From Sphingopyxis sp. BE259 (GTDB taxonomy: Bacteria; Pseudomonadota; Alphaproteobacteria; Sphingomonadales; Sphingomonadaceae): 64,000 nucleotides of DNA. The position numbers were made by a program, and so were the translations under genes. This document shows positions 54,173 to 63,842 of this stretch, piece by piece (position 1 is the stretch's first letter; each line of letters begins with the position of its first letter). The stretch spans positions 186,001 through 250,000 of the forward strand of contig NZ_JAVDWM010000001.1 in the NCBI RefSeq assembly GCF_031457495.1. Direction: 5' to 3'. The notes beneath the pieces are model-generated. The model worked only from the letters and a program-made list of their open reading frames with translations. It ran no database searches and was not told where the DNA came from.

Positions 54173-55753
54173 TTAGCCAATCTGCCGCTCGCGGCCTTCC
54201 CAATAGGGTGCGCGGAGTTCGCGGCGCAGAATCTTGCCCGACGGATTGCGCGGCAAGGCCGGGATGAAGTCAACCGACTTGGGACATTTATACCCTGCAA
54301 TGCGCTCGCGCGCCCAGCCGATGATCGCAGCCGCGTCGGCGCTTTCACCGGGTTTCAGCACGACGCAGGCCTTCACCGCCTCGCCCCATTTCTCGTCGGG
54401 CACCCCGACCACGGCGACATCGGCGACCGCGGGGTGGCCATAGATCGCATTCTCGACCTCGGCCGGATAGACATTCTCGCCGCCCGAGATGATCATGTCC
54501 TTGACCCGGTCGTGGAGGTAGAAATAGCCGTCCTCGTCGGTGTAGCCCGCGTCGCCGGTGCGCAGCCAGCCATTGCCGTCGATCGTCTCTGCCGTCGCGT
54601 CGGGCCGCCCCCAATATTCGCGCATATTCGCCTGGGTGCGGATCGCGATCTCGCCGATTTCGCGCGGCGGCAGCGGATTGCCGCCCGCGTCGATCACTTG
54701 CATCTCGACCCCGCGCAGCGGCTTGCCGACCGATCGCATCCGTTCGTTGCCCGCCGGGTCGTGATCCTCGGGCGGCAGCGCCGCGATCGTGCCCGACGTC
54801 TCGGTCATCCCGTACATCTGGACGAACCCGCACTGAAAGACGTCGATGCACTGGCGCAAGAGGTCGAGCGGGATCGGCGAGGCGCCGTAAGCGATATGGC
54901 GCAGACGTGAGAAATCGACATCGCGCGCCCGCGGCTGATTGACGATGATCTGCATCGCCGCGGGAACCATGAAGATTTTCGAGATGCCATGGACCTCGAT
55001 CAGGTCGAGCACCCCGCCGGGGTCGAACTCGCGGGTGATCACCCCGGTCGCTCCATTGGTCATCACGGTGATCCCGTAACCGGTGCCGCCGATGTGGAAA
55101 CAGGGCATCGCGACCAGGCCGACATCATTTTCGTCCCAACGCTCCCAGTCCGCCTGTAGCGCGGGGTCGCGGTCGAGCTGCGAACGCAGCACCGATCCAT
55201 TGGTCAGCACCGCGCCCTTGGGCTTGCCGGTGGTGCCCGACGTGTACATCTGGATCACCGCGTCGCTCTCGCTGCGCGCGACGGCGGGATCGGTATCGGC
55301 AAAGGTGTCGCGCCAGCTGCGATAATCGGGAAAGCCGCTCGCCGTGCCCTCGACCCCGACGATCTGCTCGACGCCGGGAAAGGCGTCGCGGTTTGCGGCG
55401 ACCAGATCGACGAACTCGGGGCCGACGCACAGGATGCGCGCACCGCAATTGTCGATGATCCACGCGATCTCCGGCACCGCAAGTCGCCAGTTGACCGGCG
55501 TCATCACGCCGCCCGCCTTGGCGACCGCGACCAGCAGTTCGAAATAGAGATCGCTGTTCTTGCCGAGATAGGCGACGCGGTCGTCGGGTTTCAATCCCAA
55601 CGCGATCAGGCCATTCGCGGCGCGGCTGCTGTTCGTATCGAAATCGGCGTAGCGCGTCGCGCGGCCTTCGAAATGGAACAGGATCTTGTCGGGCCGCTCG
55701 CGCCCGTTCTGCCGCGCGACATCGGCGACGCGTTCAAATGCTGCGACCTTCAC
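54173..55753 (-). CDS. Acyl-CoA synthetase / AMP-dependent ligase (FadD-like)
   Basis: 526 residues. P-loop Y-T-S-G-T-T-G-K-P-K-G, the YGMTETSG adenylate region, GDAGYTDEDGYFY and C-terminal Lys in NPSGKILRREL. It activates a carboxylic acid to its CoA thioester with ATP. The start is GTG at 55753 with GGGGAGAGG upstream, 11 bases after the carotenoid-oxygenase stop. Third gene of the TonB receptor operon; it probably activates the acid formed after oxidative cleavage. Confidence 0.92.
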   Translation of the reverse strand: MKVAAFERVADVARQNGRERPDKILFHFEGRATRYADFDTNSSRAANGLIALGLKPDDRVAYLGKNSDLYFELLVAVAKAGGVMTPVNWRLAVPEIAWIIDNCGARILCVGPEFVDLVAANRDAFPGVEQIVGVEGTASGFPDYRSWRDTFADTDPAVARSESDAVIQMYTSGTTGKPKGAVLTNGSVLRSQLDRDPALQADWERWDENDVGLVAMPCFHIGGTGYGITVMTNGATGVITREFDPGGVLDLIEVHGISKIFMVPAAMQIIVNQPRARDVDFSRLRHIAYGASPIPLDLLRQCIDVFQCGFVQMYGMTETSGTIAALPPEDHDPAGNERMRSVGKPLRGVEMQVIDAGGNPLPPREIGEIAIRTQANMREYWGRPDATAETIDGNGWLRTGDAGYTDEDGYFYLHDRVKDMIISGGENVYPAEVENAIYGHPAVADVAVVGVPDEKWGEAVKACVVLKPGESADAAAIIGWARERIAGYKCPKSVDFIPALPRNPSGKILRRELRAPYWEGRERQIG

Positions 55754-55764
55754 CCGCCTCTCCC

Positions 55765-57216
55765 CTATGCTGTGCCGAGCGCCTGCCGGTAGAGCATGGA
55801 GTCCGCCGCGTAGAAATTGCAATGGAAACCCGACGGCACGCGGAACGGCACATGCACCGTCGCAATCGGTCCTGCCGCGATGTCGAGCGCGGCAAAGATC
55901 GCCAATTCGCTCGTCGCGGCGCCCGCGCGGTGGACCAGCGTCATCGCATAACCGTCGGCTTCGCCCCCCGCCCCAATTCTGGGTGCGAAAATCAGCTCGC
56001 CGCACGATGTGCCGTTGCCGAAATGATAATAGTCTTCCTGGCCGCTCATCGTGTCGAAGCGCAGCACCGCGTCCATCCCCTCGGCGCGGCCGTCGCGGCT
56101 GTTCAGGTTGATGTTGGCAAAGCTGTGGCGCGAGGCGCGGGTAATGAAACGGTCGTCGGGGCGCGGAAACTGAATGTCGCGGTCGTTGAGCGTTTCTTCC
56201 TTGAGCCACGTGCCTGCGCCCGACGGATCGATCGTCCAGCGGCGCAGGCTCTGCTGGGTGTCGCCGTGGGTCTGGCGGGCGCCCGTTTCGTCGGGGAACA
56301 GCGCGGTGCCGTTGGCGGCGGCGACGTCGGCGATGATCTTGCCGTCCTGCTCCCACACATTGAGTTCGTGGAACATATGCCGCGGTTCATAGTCGAACCA
56401 GCGGACGTCGCTGGCCGACCCGTTACGCGGCATGACCGCGAATTTGGTCGGGCGGCCGTTGACCCAAGCGGTCATTGGTCCGCCCTTCATGAAACGGCCA
56501 AGGTCGGCGTCGATCGGGATGACCGGGAACACGACCCAATTTTCGGTCAGGAAAAACGTGTGCATCAGCGCATTGTGCGGCATGTCGATCAGATCGGCCT
56601 TGGTCACCCGGCCGCTGGCGTCGATCACATCGTAGCGGATCTGCGGCGCCCCCATCGGGCCATTGATCATCGCGCCCAGATTGATCAGCTCGCCCGTCGC
56701 ATGGTCGATCTTGGGATGCGCCGAAAAGGTCGTGGTGATCGTCCCGCCATAATGTTCCTCGCCCAGCGTTGCGAGGGTGTGCGGGTCGAGTGCGACCGCG
56801 GGTGCGCCCTCCATCAACGCGAGCAACTTGCCGCCATGCACGATGATATTGGTGTTGGCGGTGTTGTAGCGTTTGTTCTGGACCGACGGGTCGGCGGTCA
56901 TCGGGTTGCCGAACATCCCGAACAGGCGCCGGCCCGCCGCTTTTTCCAGCTCGAACTTTTCGGTGCGGACCCAGCGGTTGAGCATCGCGGCGCGGCCATT
57001 GGCGATGTGAAAGGCATAAACCATGCCGTCGCCGTCGAACCAGTGATAGTCGCCCTCGCGCGTCGGATAGAGCGGCTCGGGGCCGTTGCGATAAAAGACG
57101 CCGACCAGATCGTCCGGAATCTCGCCCTCGACGATCAGGTCAGGGGCGGTCGCCTCGAACCGCACCGGTTGATGATGACCCGACAGATAGGGGTGATCGA
57201 AAAATGCTTGAGCCAT
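55765..57216 (-). CDS. Carotenoid-cleavage-type dioxygenase (lignostilbene dioxygenase family)
   Basis: 483 residues, seven-bladed propeller enzyme. Four histidines for Fe(II): His167 (FSAHPK), His219 (MHTFFLTENW), His283 (FHELNVWE) and His465 (SGFHCNF), so the active site is complete. The family splits C=C bonds of carotenoids, retinoids or stilbenes into aldehydes. FYRNGPEP and DGDGMVYAF motifs are typical. It starts at 57216 with AAGGGG upstream, 22 bases after the TonB receptor stop. In this operon it likely cleaves a substrate imported by that receptor. Confidence 0.92.
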   Translation of the reverse strand: MAQAFFDHPYLSGHHQPVRFEATAPDLIVEGEIPDDLVGVFYRNGPEPLYPTREGDYHWFDGDGMVYAFHIANGRAAMLNRWVRTEKFELEKAAGRRLFGMFGNPMTADPSVQNKRYNTANTNIIVHGGKLLALMEGAPAVALDPHTLATLGEEHYGGTITTTFSAHPKIDHATGELINLGAMINGPMGAPQIRYDVIDASGRVTKADLIDMPHNALMHTFFLTENWVVFPVIPIDADLGRFMKGGPMTAWVNGRPTKFAVMPRNGSASDVRWFDYEPRHMFHELNVWEQDGKIIADVAAANGTALFPDETGARQTHGDTQQSLRRWTIDPSGAGTWLKEETLNDRDIQFPRPDDRFITRASRHSFANINLNSRDGRAEGMDAVLRFDTMSGQEDYYHFGNGTSCGELIFAPRIGAGGEADGYAMTLVHRAGAATSELAIFAALDIAAGPIATVHVPFRVPSGFHCNFYAADSMLYRQALGTA

Positions 57217-57238
57217 AGGTCGATCACCCCTTGGATGG

Positions 57239-59605
57239 TCAGAATTTGAAGCCGAGTTCGACCCCGTAGGTGCGCGGTTCGAGCGCGCCCGAAAAGGTGA
57301 AGAGGCCCGCCACCGGCAGGGTGCTGCCAAGGTCGCGGACGTTGGTCAAATTGCGCCCAAACACCGCGACGCTGACTTCGCCGCTGCCGGTGAGGAAGGT
57401 GTAGGATATTTGCCCCGACAGATTTTCGCGGTCCTTGGTGAAGCAGCGCACATCATTGGTCACTGCACCGAAAACGATCGGGCGGTTGGCGGCGATGCAG
57501 GTCGCCGTCTTGCTCTGGAAGCGCAGCAGCAGATTGGCATCGAACCGTCCCGATCCGACCTCTTTCGAATAATTGGCCCCGGCCGAAATCTGGTATTTCG
57601 GGGCGCGGCGCAAGGTCAGCGTCGACACATCGTCGCCGACATTGTCACCGTTCAGATCCTTGAGGAACGTGCCATATTCGGCATCCAGATAGCTGGCCGA
57701 TGCGGTGAAGTTCAATTCATCCGACGGCTGGATGATCAGTTCCAGTTCGGCGCCGGTGATCGTCGCCGAGGCGGCGTTGCCGACCACCGTTTCCTGCGGC
57801 TGAGCCGATCCCGGCGGCGACGGCTGGACGACCTCTTCCTGCTTGTTGTCATATTTGGTGTGGAACAGGGCGATGTTGGTGCGCAAGGTGCGGCCCAGCC
57901 AGTCGGCCTTCAACCCGACCTCAAACGCGTCGACGGTTTCCGGAAAATAGGGGCCGAGCGACGTCGGCGACGCCGCGCGTCCGTTGAAGCCGCCCGACCG
58001 GAAACCGGTCGAATAGGAGCCGTAGACAATCTTGTTGTCGCCGATTTCATAGGTTGCGTTGGCACGCCAGGTGAATTTTCCGAACGACTTCTCGCCCGAA
58101 CAATTGTTCGCCGCGCCAAACACCGGCAGACCGGCGAGCGGCCCCGGCCCGAACACGCCGGTGGCGCCGACACACGACTTGCCGTCGAAGGTCGGCAGGC
58201 TCAGTTCGACGAGTCCGACGACCTGGCCATAATTGTTGAAGGTCTCTTTTTTGTCGCGGGTGTAACGGCCGCCGACCGACAGTTTGAAACGGTCACTCAG
58301 CGTGAATTGCGCGTCGGCAAAACCGGCATAGGATGTCGATTTGTTGTCGGTATAGGCACGCAGCGTCGCCCCTGCTGCACTTTGCGACGGCACCGGGCCC
58401 AGCCGGGTATATTGGTCGAGCTGGTAATTGCTGGTGTAATAATAGCCGCCGACCAGCAGGTTTACCGCGTCGCTGATTTCGGCGAGGACGCGCAGTTCCT
58501 GGCTGAATTGTTCGAATTGCTGGATGCGCCGGGTGGCAAAGAAGTCGGCCGAACTGCCGTCGAAATCCTGCGCCACATTCTCGTCGTTGGTACGATAGCC
58601 GGTGACCGAATAAAGGGTCAGATTGTCGCCCAGTGACCAGGTGATATTGCCGGTCAGCGCGTCGGTGTCGTTGGTGACATCGTGCGGCGCCAGTTGATAG
58701 GTTGCGTTCATGCCGCGATCGGGCAGCGCGAAGCGGTTGCACTCGGCGACCGGCGAAAAGCCGGGGACGCCCGCGGCCAGGCAGATCAGGTCGAGGCTGG
58801 ACGAGGTCGGGATCGACACCGTCTCGCCGCGCTCGCGCGTGTGCTCATAGGTGATCTCGGCCGAAAAGGCGTCGCTGGGTTCGATCAGCGCGGTCACCCC
58901 GCCGGTCAGCGTTTCATATTTGCCGTCGCGGCCGCCGGTGCTGATATTGCGGATGAAGCCGTCGGTCTTGTCGTAATAGCCGAACGCCTTGAGCGCGATG
59001 AAATCGCCCAGCTTGCCGCTGTTCACCACCAGGCGCGCGCTCTTGGTGTCAAACCGGGCATAGGAAAAGCGGCCCTTGGCGCTGAACTCGTCGGTCGGGG
59101 TGCTGCGCTTGACCTCGATCACGCCGCCGATCGTGTTGCGGCCGAACAGCGTCCCTTGCGGACCGCGCAGCACTTGCAGGCTTTCCAGATCGAAGCTGTC
59201 GAGCAACTGGCCGGTGTTGGTGCCGATGAACACGCCATCGACGACGACGCCGACAGTCGGGTCGAAACTTTTCTCGATGTCCTCGAAAGAGATGCCGCGG
59301 ATCGAAATCGCGGCGGCGCTGGGGCCGGCCGAAACGCTGTCGATGACGAGGCTGGGCACCCGGCCTGCGACATCGCGAATATCCTGAACCATGCCGGTAT
59401 CCAGTGCCTCGGCATCCAGCGCAGTGATCGCGACCGGCACCGACTGCGCGCTTTCCTCGCGCTTTTGGGCGGTGACGACGATTTCGCGGATGCCGCCCTC
59501 TTCGGCGGCGGGCGCGTCCTGCGCGGCGGCGGGGCTGGCGATCGCCAGCCCCGCGAGCGACACGGTGGCCAGGACGGCGGGCAGCATTCGGGCATGCGTG
59601 GACAT
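57239..59605 (-). CDS. TonB-dependent outer-membrane receptor (second)
   Basis: 788 residues. Signal peptide ending near ASPAAAQ, TonB box REIVVTAQKREE, plug domain with VVDGVFIGTNTGQLL and LRGPQGTLFGRNTIGG, and a barrel ending with Phe (GFKF). It is first in the operon with the carotenoid oxygenase and the acyl-CoA synthetase, so its ligand is probably that pathway's substrate. ATG at 59605 with GGGAGGAAAT upstream. A good promoter candidate lies at 59667-59695. Confidence 0.93.
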   Translation of the reverse strand: MSTHARMLPAVLATVSLAGLAIASPAAAQDAPAAEEGGIREIVVTAQKREESAQSVPVAITALDAEALDTGMVQDIRDVAGRVPSLVIDSVSAGPSAAAISIRGISFEDIEKSFDPTVGVVVDGVFIGTNTGQLLDSFDLESLQVLRGPQGTLFGRNTIGGVIEVKRSTPTDEFSAKGRFSYARFDTKSARLVVNSGKLGDFIALKAFGYYDKTDGFIRNISTGGRDGKYETLTGGVTALIEPSDAFSAEITYEHTRERGETVSIPTSSSLDLICLAAGVPGFSPVAECNRFALPDRGMNATYQLAPHDVTNDTDALTGNITWSLGDNLTLYSVTGYRTNDENVAQDFDGSSADFFATRRIQQFEQFSQELRVLAEISDAVNLLVGGYYYTSNYQLDQYTRLGPVPSQSAAGATLRAYTDNKSTSYAGFADAQFTLSDRFKLSVGGRYTRDKKETFNNYGQVVGLVELSLPTFDGKSCVGATGVFGPGPLAGLPVFGAANNCSGEKSFGKFTWRANATYEIGDNKIVYGSYSTGFRSGGFNGRAASPTSLGPYFPETVDAFEVGLKADWLGRTLRTNIALFHTKYDNKQEEVVQPSPPGSAQPQETVVGNAASATITGAELELIIQPSDELNFTASASYLDAEYGTFLKDLNGDNVGDDVSTLTLRRAPKYQISAGANYSKEVGSGRFDANLLLRFQSKTATCIAANRPIVFGAVTNDVRCFTKDRENLSGQISYTFLTGSGEVSVAVFGRNLTNVRDLGSTLPVAGLFTFSGALEPRTYGVELGFKF

Positions 59606-59666
59606 CGGATTTCCTCCCTCTCGCGCCGGCGCATAGGCTCGCCGGTCACGCTAGAGGGCAAGGTCC

Positions 59667-59695
59667 GCTTTATGCCCCGAATGAACAATCATCAA
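59667..59695 (-). promoter_or_regulatory. Candidate promoter of the TonB receptor operon
   Basis: On the minus strand TTGATG (59695-59690) and TAAAGC (59672-59667) are 17 bases apart, about 60 bases before the receptor start, with a normal leader and a strong ribosome site. Confidence 0.4.
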
Positions 59696-59735
59696 AAATA
59701 TCAGGCAGGCCGTAACCGCAGTTATCGCCTTGAAT

Positions 59736-60449
59736 TCACTGGCGTTGAGTCGCGCCGCCATCGACGAACAGCCCGTGTCCCGACATGAATCGCGCATCAT
59801 CGGATGCCAGAAAGGCCGCGACGTCGGCGATGTCTTCGGGCTGGCCAAGCCGCCCGAGCGCCGCCTTTTCCACCCAATGTTGTTTGAACGCGGGCATGGC
59901 GGTGAAGGCCGGGGCGGTCATCGGGGTCTCGATCGCGCCAGGCTGGATACAGTTGGCGGTGATCCCGAAGGCGCCGACTTCGGCGGCGACCGATTTGGTC
60001 ATCCCCAGGACGGCATGTTTCGACGCGCTGTACGCGGTCATTCCCGCTTCGCCAAAGCTCGACATTACCGATCCGATCAGGATGATCCGGCCGTGCGGCG
60101 ATCGTTTGAGCAGCGGCAGCGCGTCGCGCATCAGGCGGAACACCGCGGTGACGTTCACCGCCATAATCGTATCGAAAAATTCGTCGCTATGCCCGTCGAG
60201 CGGTTGCAGTCCGGTGATCCCTGCACAGGCGACGATGATGTCGAGGCCGCCAAAGCGCGCCTCGGCCTCGGCCACCAGCCGGGCGTTGATCCCCGGCTCG
60301 GTGACATCGGCAGGAATATCGACCTCGCCTGCGCGGTCGACGGTCAGCACCCGCGCGCCGTCGGCGGCCAGCCGCTGTGCCGTCGCGCGGCCGATCCCCG
60401 ACCCGGCGCCGGTGACCAGCGCGACGCGGCCGTCGAGGCGTCCCGCCAT
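59736..60449 (-). CDS. SDR-family oxidoreductase
   Basis: 237 residues. Cofactor loop TGAGSGIGRA, ACAGITG, and catalytic Tyr/Lys in TAYSASKHA. The loop and the Asp in the second strand (TVDRAGE) suggest NAD preference. It starts inside the upstream SDR stop (TGATG), forming a two-gene unit. It precedes the TonB receptor operon by 130 bases that hold that operon's promoter. Confidence 0.92.
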   Translation of the reverse strand: MAGRLDGRVALVTGAGSGIGRATAQRLAADGARVLTVDRAGEVDIPADVTEPGINARLVAEAEARFGGLDIIVACAGITGLQPLDGHSDEFFDTIMAVNVTAVFRLMRDALPLLKRSPHGRIILIGSVMSSFGEAGMTAYSASKHAVLGMTKSVAAEVGAFGITANCIQPGAIETPMTAPAFTAMPAFKQHWVEKAALGRLGQPEDIADVAAFLASDDARFMSGHGLFVDGGATQRQ

Positions 60450-61198
60450 CAGAGCGAACTGCCGCCGTCGATGCGGAATTCGGCGCCGGTCGCAAAAGCC
60501 GATTCGTCGGAGGCGAGATAGAGGACGATCGCCGAAATCTCTTCGGGTTTGCCCAGCCGCCCCACTGGATGGGTGGCGACCCAGCTGTCGTACAGTGCCT
60601 GGCCATCGGCGACCTGCGCCATCACCTTGTCGAGGATCGGGGTATGGATCGCGCCCGGATGCACCGAATTGCAGCGGATGCCATAGCCTTTGCGGGCATA
60701 ATGCAGCGCGACCGATTTGGTGAGGTGGGTGACCGCGGCCTTGGCGGCGTTGTAGGCGGCAAGGTCACCCTGCGCGCGCACCCCGCACATCGACGACATA
60801 TTGATCACCGACCCGCCATGCTTGCGCATTTTCGGGATGATGTGCTTGCAGCCCAAGAACACGCCGTCGACATCGACCGAAAATTCGTGGCGAAAGGCTT
60901 CGAGGGTCAGATCCTCGATCGAGCCATGGGTGGTGATCCCGGCATTGTTGACCAGGATGTCGATGCGATCGCAGGTATCGAGCGCGACAAGCCACTCGGC
61001 TTCCTGTGACACGTCGAGTTTGACGAAACGCTGACCAAGCTCGGCGGCGAGCGCCTCGCCGGCGGCCACGTCGATGTCGGCGATCACGACACTCGCGCCT
61101 TCGGCCACGAAGCGGCGGACTATGTCGAGCCCCAGCCCCGACGCGCCGCCGGTAACAAAGGCTGTCTTCCCCGCGATCCGCCCGCTTGCTTGTGCCAT
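60449..61198 (-). CDS. SDR-family oxidoreductase
   Basis: 249 residues. Cofactor loop TGGASGLGLD, NNAGITTHG, and catalytic pair AAYNAAKAAV (Tyr/Lys). Classical NAD(H)-dependent alcohol dehydrogenase type, IADID after the second strand. The start at 61198 has GGGAGG upstream; in-frame codons upstream are not used. Divergent from the GMC oxidoreductase gene; the 123-base gap likely carries promoters for both. Confidence 0.92.
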   Translation of the reverse strand: MAQASGRIAGKTAFVTGGASGLGLDIVRRFVAEGASVVIADIDVAAGEALAAELGQRFVKLDVSQEAEWLVALDTCDRIDILVNNAGITTHGSIEDLTLEAFRHEFSVDVDGVFLGCKHIIPKMRKHGGSVINMSSMCGVRAQGDLAAYNAAKAAVTHLTKSVALHYARKGYGIRCNSVHPGAIHTPILDKVMAQVADGQALYDSWVATHPVGRLGKPEEISAIVLYLASDESAFATGAEFRIDGGSSL

Positions 61199-61321
61199 CG
61201 CATCCTCCCTGTTTTGTGGCCGCACTATCATGCCGCCCGGCCATGGAGGGGACTATTTATTGCGCTAGGTGCGCCGCCTGCGCCGACGGTTCCAAGGTCA
61301 GGTCGGGACAGGAGAGGCCGC

Positions 61322-62959
61322 ATGACGACGGACTGGGACTATATCATCATCGGCGCCGGGTCGGCGGGATGCGTGGTCGCCGAACAATTGAGCGCCGACC
61401 CGCAGGTGCGGGTGCTGCTGCTGGAAGCGGGCGGCCGCAACGACAGCCGCTGGGTCGCGATTCCCAAAGGCGTCGCCAAGCTGGTCACCAACCCCGACCA
61501 TATCTGGGCCTATGGCGTATCGCAGCCGCGCGGCGACGGCGGCGCGCCCGGCGAGGTGTGGATCCGCGGCAAGGGACTGGGCGGATCGTCGGCGGTCAAC
61601 GGCATGATCTGGAGCCGCGGCGAACCCGCCGACTATGACGAATGGGAAAAATTGGGCTGCACCGGCTGGAACGGCGAAGCGATGACCGAGGCGTTCCGCA
61701 AGCTGGAGGATCATGGGCTTGGCGCGAGCGCAATGCGCGGCGCGGGCGGGCCGGTGGGCGTAGCGCCGAAAATCCACAGCTATCCGCTGGCCGAGACGAT
61801 GGTGCAGGCGGGGATCGAGATGGGGCTGCGGCCGGTCGATGACCTCAACGCCGCTACCTCGGACCGCGTCGGTTTCTATGCGCATAATGTCCGCCGCGGA
61901 CGACGCGAAAGCGCGGCGACGACCTTTCTGGCGCGGGCGAAGCAACGGCCCAATCTGCATATCGTCACCCACGCGATGGCCGAACGGTTGATTGTCGATG
62001 GCGGGCGGGTGATCGGGATCGAGGCCAAGGTCGCGGGCCAGCCGCAGCGGTTCGATTGCGCCGGCGAGGTGATCGTATCGGGCGGAACCTTAGAGAGTCC
62101 GCTGCTGCTCCAGCGGTCGGGCATCGGCCCCGCCGACGTGCTGCGTGCCGCCGGGGTCGACCCGCTGATCGATGCGCCCGACGTCGGCGGGCGGCTGCGC
62201 GAGCATCTGGGATTCTCGATGCCGCACCGCCTGTCGCGCAACGTCGGCAGCAACCGCAGCTTTTACGGGCTCGGGCTGGCGCGCGCGATGGCGCAATATG
62301 TGCTGACCCGCGGCGGGATCATGGCGACAGGACCGTTTGAGGTTGGCGCGTTTCTGAACCTGACCAGCCGCGATGCGCGCCCCGATCTGCAGCTTTATCT
62401 GGGCGGCTATACCTTTGCGCTGGGCGACGACAAGCATCCGGTGCCGCTGAGCACCATCGACCGCAAGCCGGGGATGACGATCTATGGTCAACTCCTCCGC
62501 CTGACGAGCGAAGGCAGCATCCTGATAGCCGGGCCAGGCAGCGATGCGCCGCCCGCTATCACGCCCAACTGGCTGTCGACCCGCGACGACGAGCGCGCCG
62601 CGATCGCTGCGGTTCATGCGATGCGCCGCTATATGGCGCAACCGGCGCTGGTCGGGCTGGTCGAGCGCGAGTTGCTGCCGGGCGCGGCGGTGCAGAGCGA
62701 CGCCGAAATCCTCGCCGCCTTTCGCCGTCTCGCCACCTGCGGGCTGCACGGCGTCGGCACCTGCCGGATGGGCAGCGACAATCGCGCCGTCACCGACGCG
62801 CGGCTGCGGGTCAAGGGCGTCGATGGCCTGCGCATCGTCGATTGTTCGGTGATGCCGTCGCCCGTGACCGGCAACACCAACGCCCCCGCGATGGCGCTGG
62901 CGCTGCGCGCCGCGGGTTTGATCCGCGAGGATCGGCGGACGCTACGCGCGGTGGCCTAG
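61322..62959 (+). CDS. GMC-family oxidoreductase (choline dehydrogenase-like alcohol dehydrogenase)
   Basis: 545 residues. FAD loop IIGAGSAGCVVAEQL, GMC signature 1 GKGLGGSSAVNGM, signature 2 region SGGTLESPLLLQRSG, and catalytic His in LHGVGTCRMG with Asn in TGNTNAPAM. It oxidises alcohols to aldehydes, with a membrane-linked electron acceptor likely. The start at 61322 has GGAGAGG upstream. Its stop overlaps by two to four bases with the convergent ThuA-like gene. Confidence 0.93.
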   Translation: MTTDWDYIIIGAGSAGCVVAEQLSADPQVRVLLLEAGGRNDSRWVAIPKGVAKLVTNPDHIWAYGVSQPRGDGGAPGEVWIRGKGLGGSSAVNGMIWSRGEPADYDEWEKLGCTGWNGEAMTEAFRKLEDHGLGASAMRGAGGPVGVAPKIHSYPLAETMVQAGIEMGLRPVDDLNAATSDRVGFYAHNVRRGRRESAATTFLARAKQRPNLHIVTHAMAERLIVDGGRVIGIEAKVAGQPQRFDCAGEVIVSGGTLESPLLLQRSGIGPADVLRAAGVDPLIDAPDVGGRLREHLGFSMPHRLSRNVGSNRSFYGLGLARAMAQYVLTRGGIMATGPFEVGAFLNLTSRDARPDLQLYLGGYTFALGDDKHPVPLSTIDRKPGMTIYGQLLRLTSEGSILIAGPGSDAPPAITPNWLSTRDDERAAIAAVHAMRRYMAQPALVGLVERELLPGAAVQSDAEILAAFRRLATCGLHGVGTCRMGSDNRAVTDARLRVKGVDGLRIVDCSVMPSPVTGNTNAPAMALALRAAGLIREDRRTLRAVA

Positions 62960-63717
62960 ACGCTTTCGCGATCCTTCAGCCAGCCGATCCCGCGGCGCAG
63001 CAGGTCGTAAAACACCGGCAGATCCCAAGCGCAGCGATCGACCGTCGGCCACCAATCCATCATCGGTTGCAGATCATAATGGCCGCGGCAATGGCCGAGC
63101 GTCAGGTAAAGCACCGCGCCCGCGCCATGCTGTTTGATGTAGAAGACCGGATAGGTGCCGGGTGCGTCGTCAGCCTCGACAAAGCCCGTTCCCGGCCCGG
63201 TGCATTCGGTGTCGAGCAGCACGTGCAGGTCGCCATGCGTTTCGAGGTGATAGAGTTCGTCGGTGGTCTCGAACGGGTCAATGCCGCGGGTCAGCGGGTG
63301 ATCGGGATCAGCGACGCGCACTGTATAGGGCTCGATCGCCGGATGGCTGATGAATTGCGACCCCAGCAGGTCCATCATCAACGGCGCCCAGCGCGGCGCA
63401 TCCCACGCGCCGCTATCGAGCAGACGCAGGATTGAATTGGTGCCGTGCAGCGCATACCAGCGCCCGCCCTTCGTCAGCCAGCGTTTCAGCGCTTCCTGCG
63501 CGGGGAGCGACGGGGTGACGTCGCAGGTGTAAGTGATCAGGATGTCGGCCGCCTCTATCGCCGCGATATTGTCGTAATCCTCGAACACCCGGGTCCGCAC
63601 ACGCGGATCGTCGGCGAGCAGTTTGAGCAGTTCGAGCCGCGCAAAGTCCATATCGTGCCACACGCCGCCGCAAATCAGCACGCAATCGATCCGGGGTGGA
63701 TGCTCGCTCTCGCTCAT
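62956..63717 (-). CDS. ThuA-like protein (second)
   Basis: 253 residues, same superfamily as the gene at 48185 but clearly different: CVLICGGVWHDMDFARLEL, YALHGTNSIL, PDHPLTRGIDPFETTDELY and LYLTLGHCRGHYDL. The HxxxH-like pattern in YALHG and LGHCRGH is usual in ThuA-like proteins. Start at 63717 with GGAGAGG upstream. The gene is divergent from the last SDR gene, and converges on the GMC gene with overlapping stops. Confidence 0.82.
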   Translation of the reverse strand: MSESEHPPRIDCVLICGGVWHDMDFARLELLKLLADDPRVRTRVFEDYDNIAAIEAADILITYTCDVTPSLPAQEALKRWLTKGGRWYALHGTNSILRLLDSGAWDAPRWAPLMMDLLGSQFISHPAIEPYTVRVADPDHPLTRGIDPFETTDELYHLETHGDLHVLLDTECTGPGTGFVEADDAPGTYPVFYIKQHGAGAVLYLTLGHCRGHYDLQPMMDWWPTVDRCAWDLPVFYDLLRRGIGWLKDRESV

Positions 63718-63738
63718 CGCCGGTCCTCTCCTTTTGAT

Positions 63739-63748
63739 ATGGCGCCAT
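63739..63748. promoter_or_regulatory. Short palindrome in the divergent ThuA/SDR gap
   Basis: ATGGCGCCAT is a perfect 10-base palindrome in a 125-base divergent region. Its length gives limited significance; a tandem GCGTCACC pair follows (63760-63776). Confidence 0.25.
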
Positions 63749-63842
63749 GATGCGCGGCAGCGTCACCGGCGTCACCTTGCTGTATTGATAGGTTCCCCAT
63801 CCCTGCGAAACTGGCAAGAGGGTAGACGAGAGGAGAGGCGCG

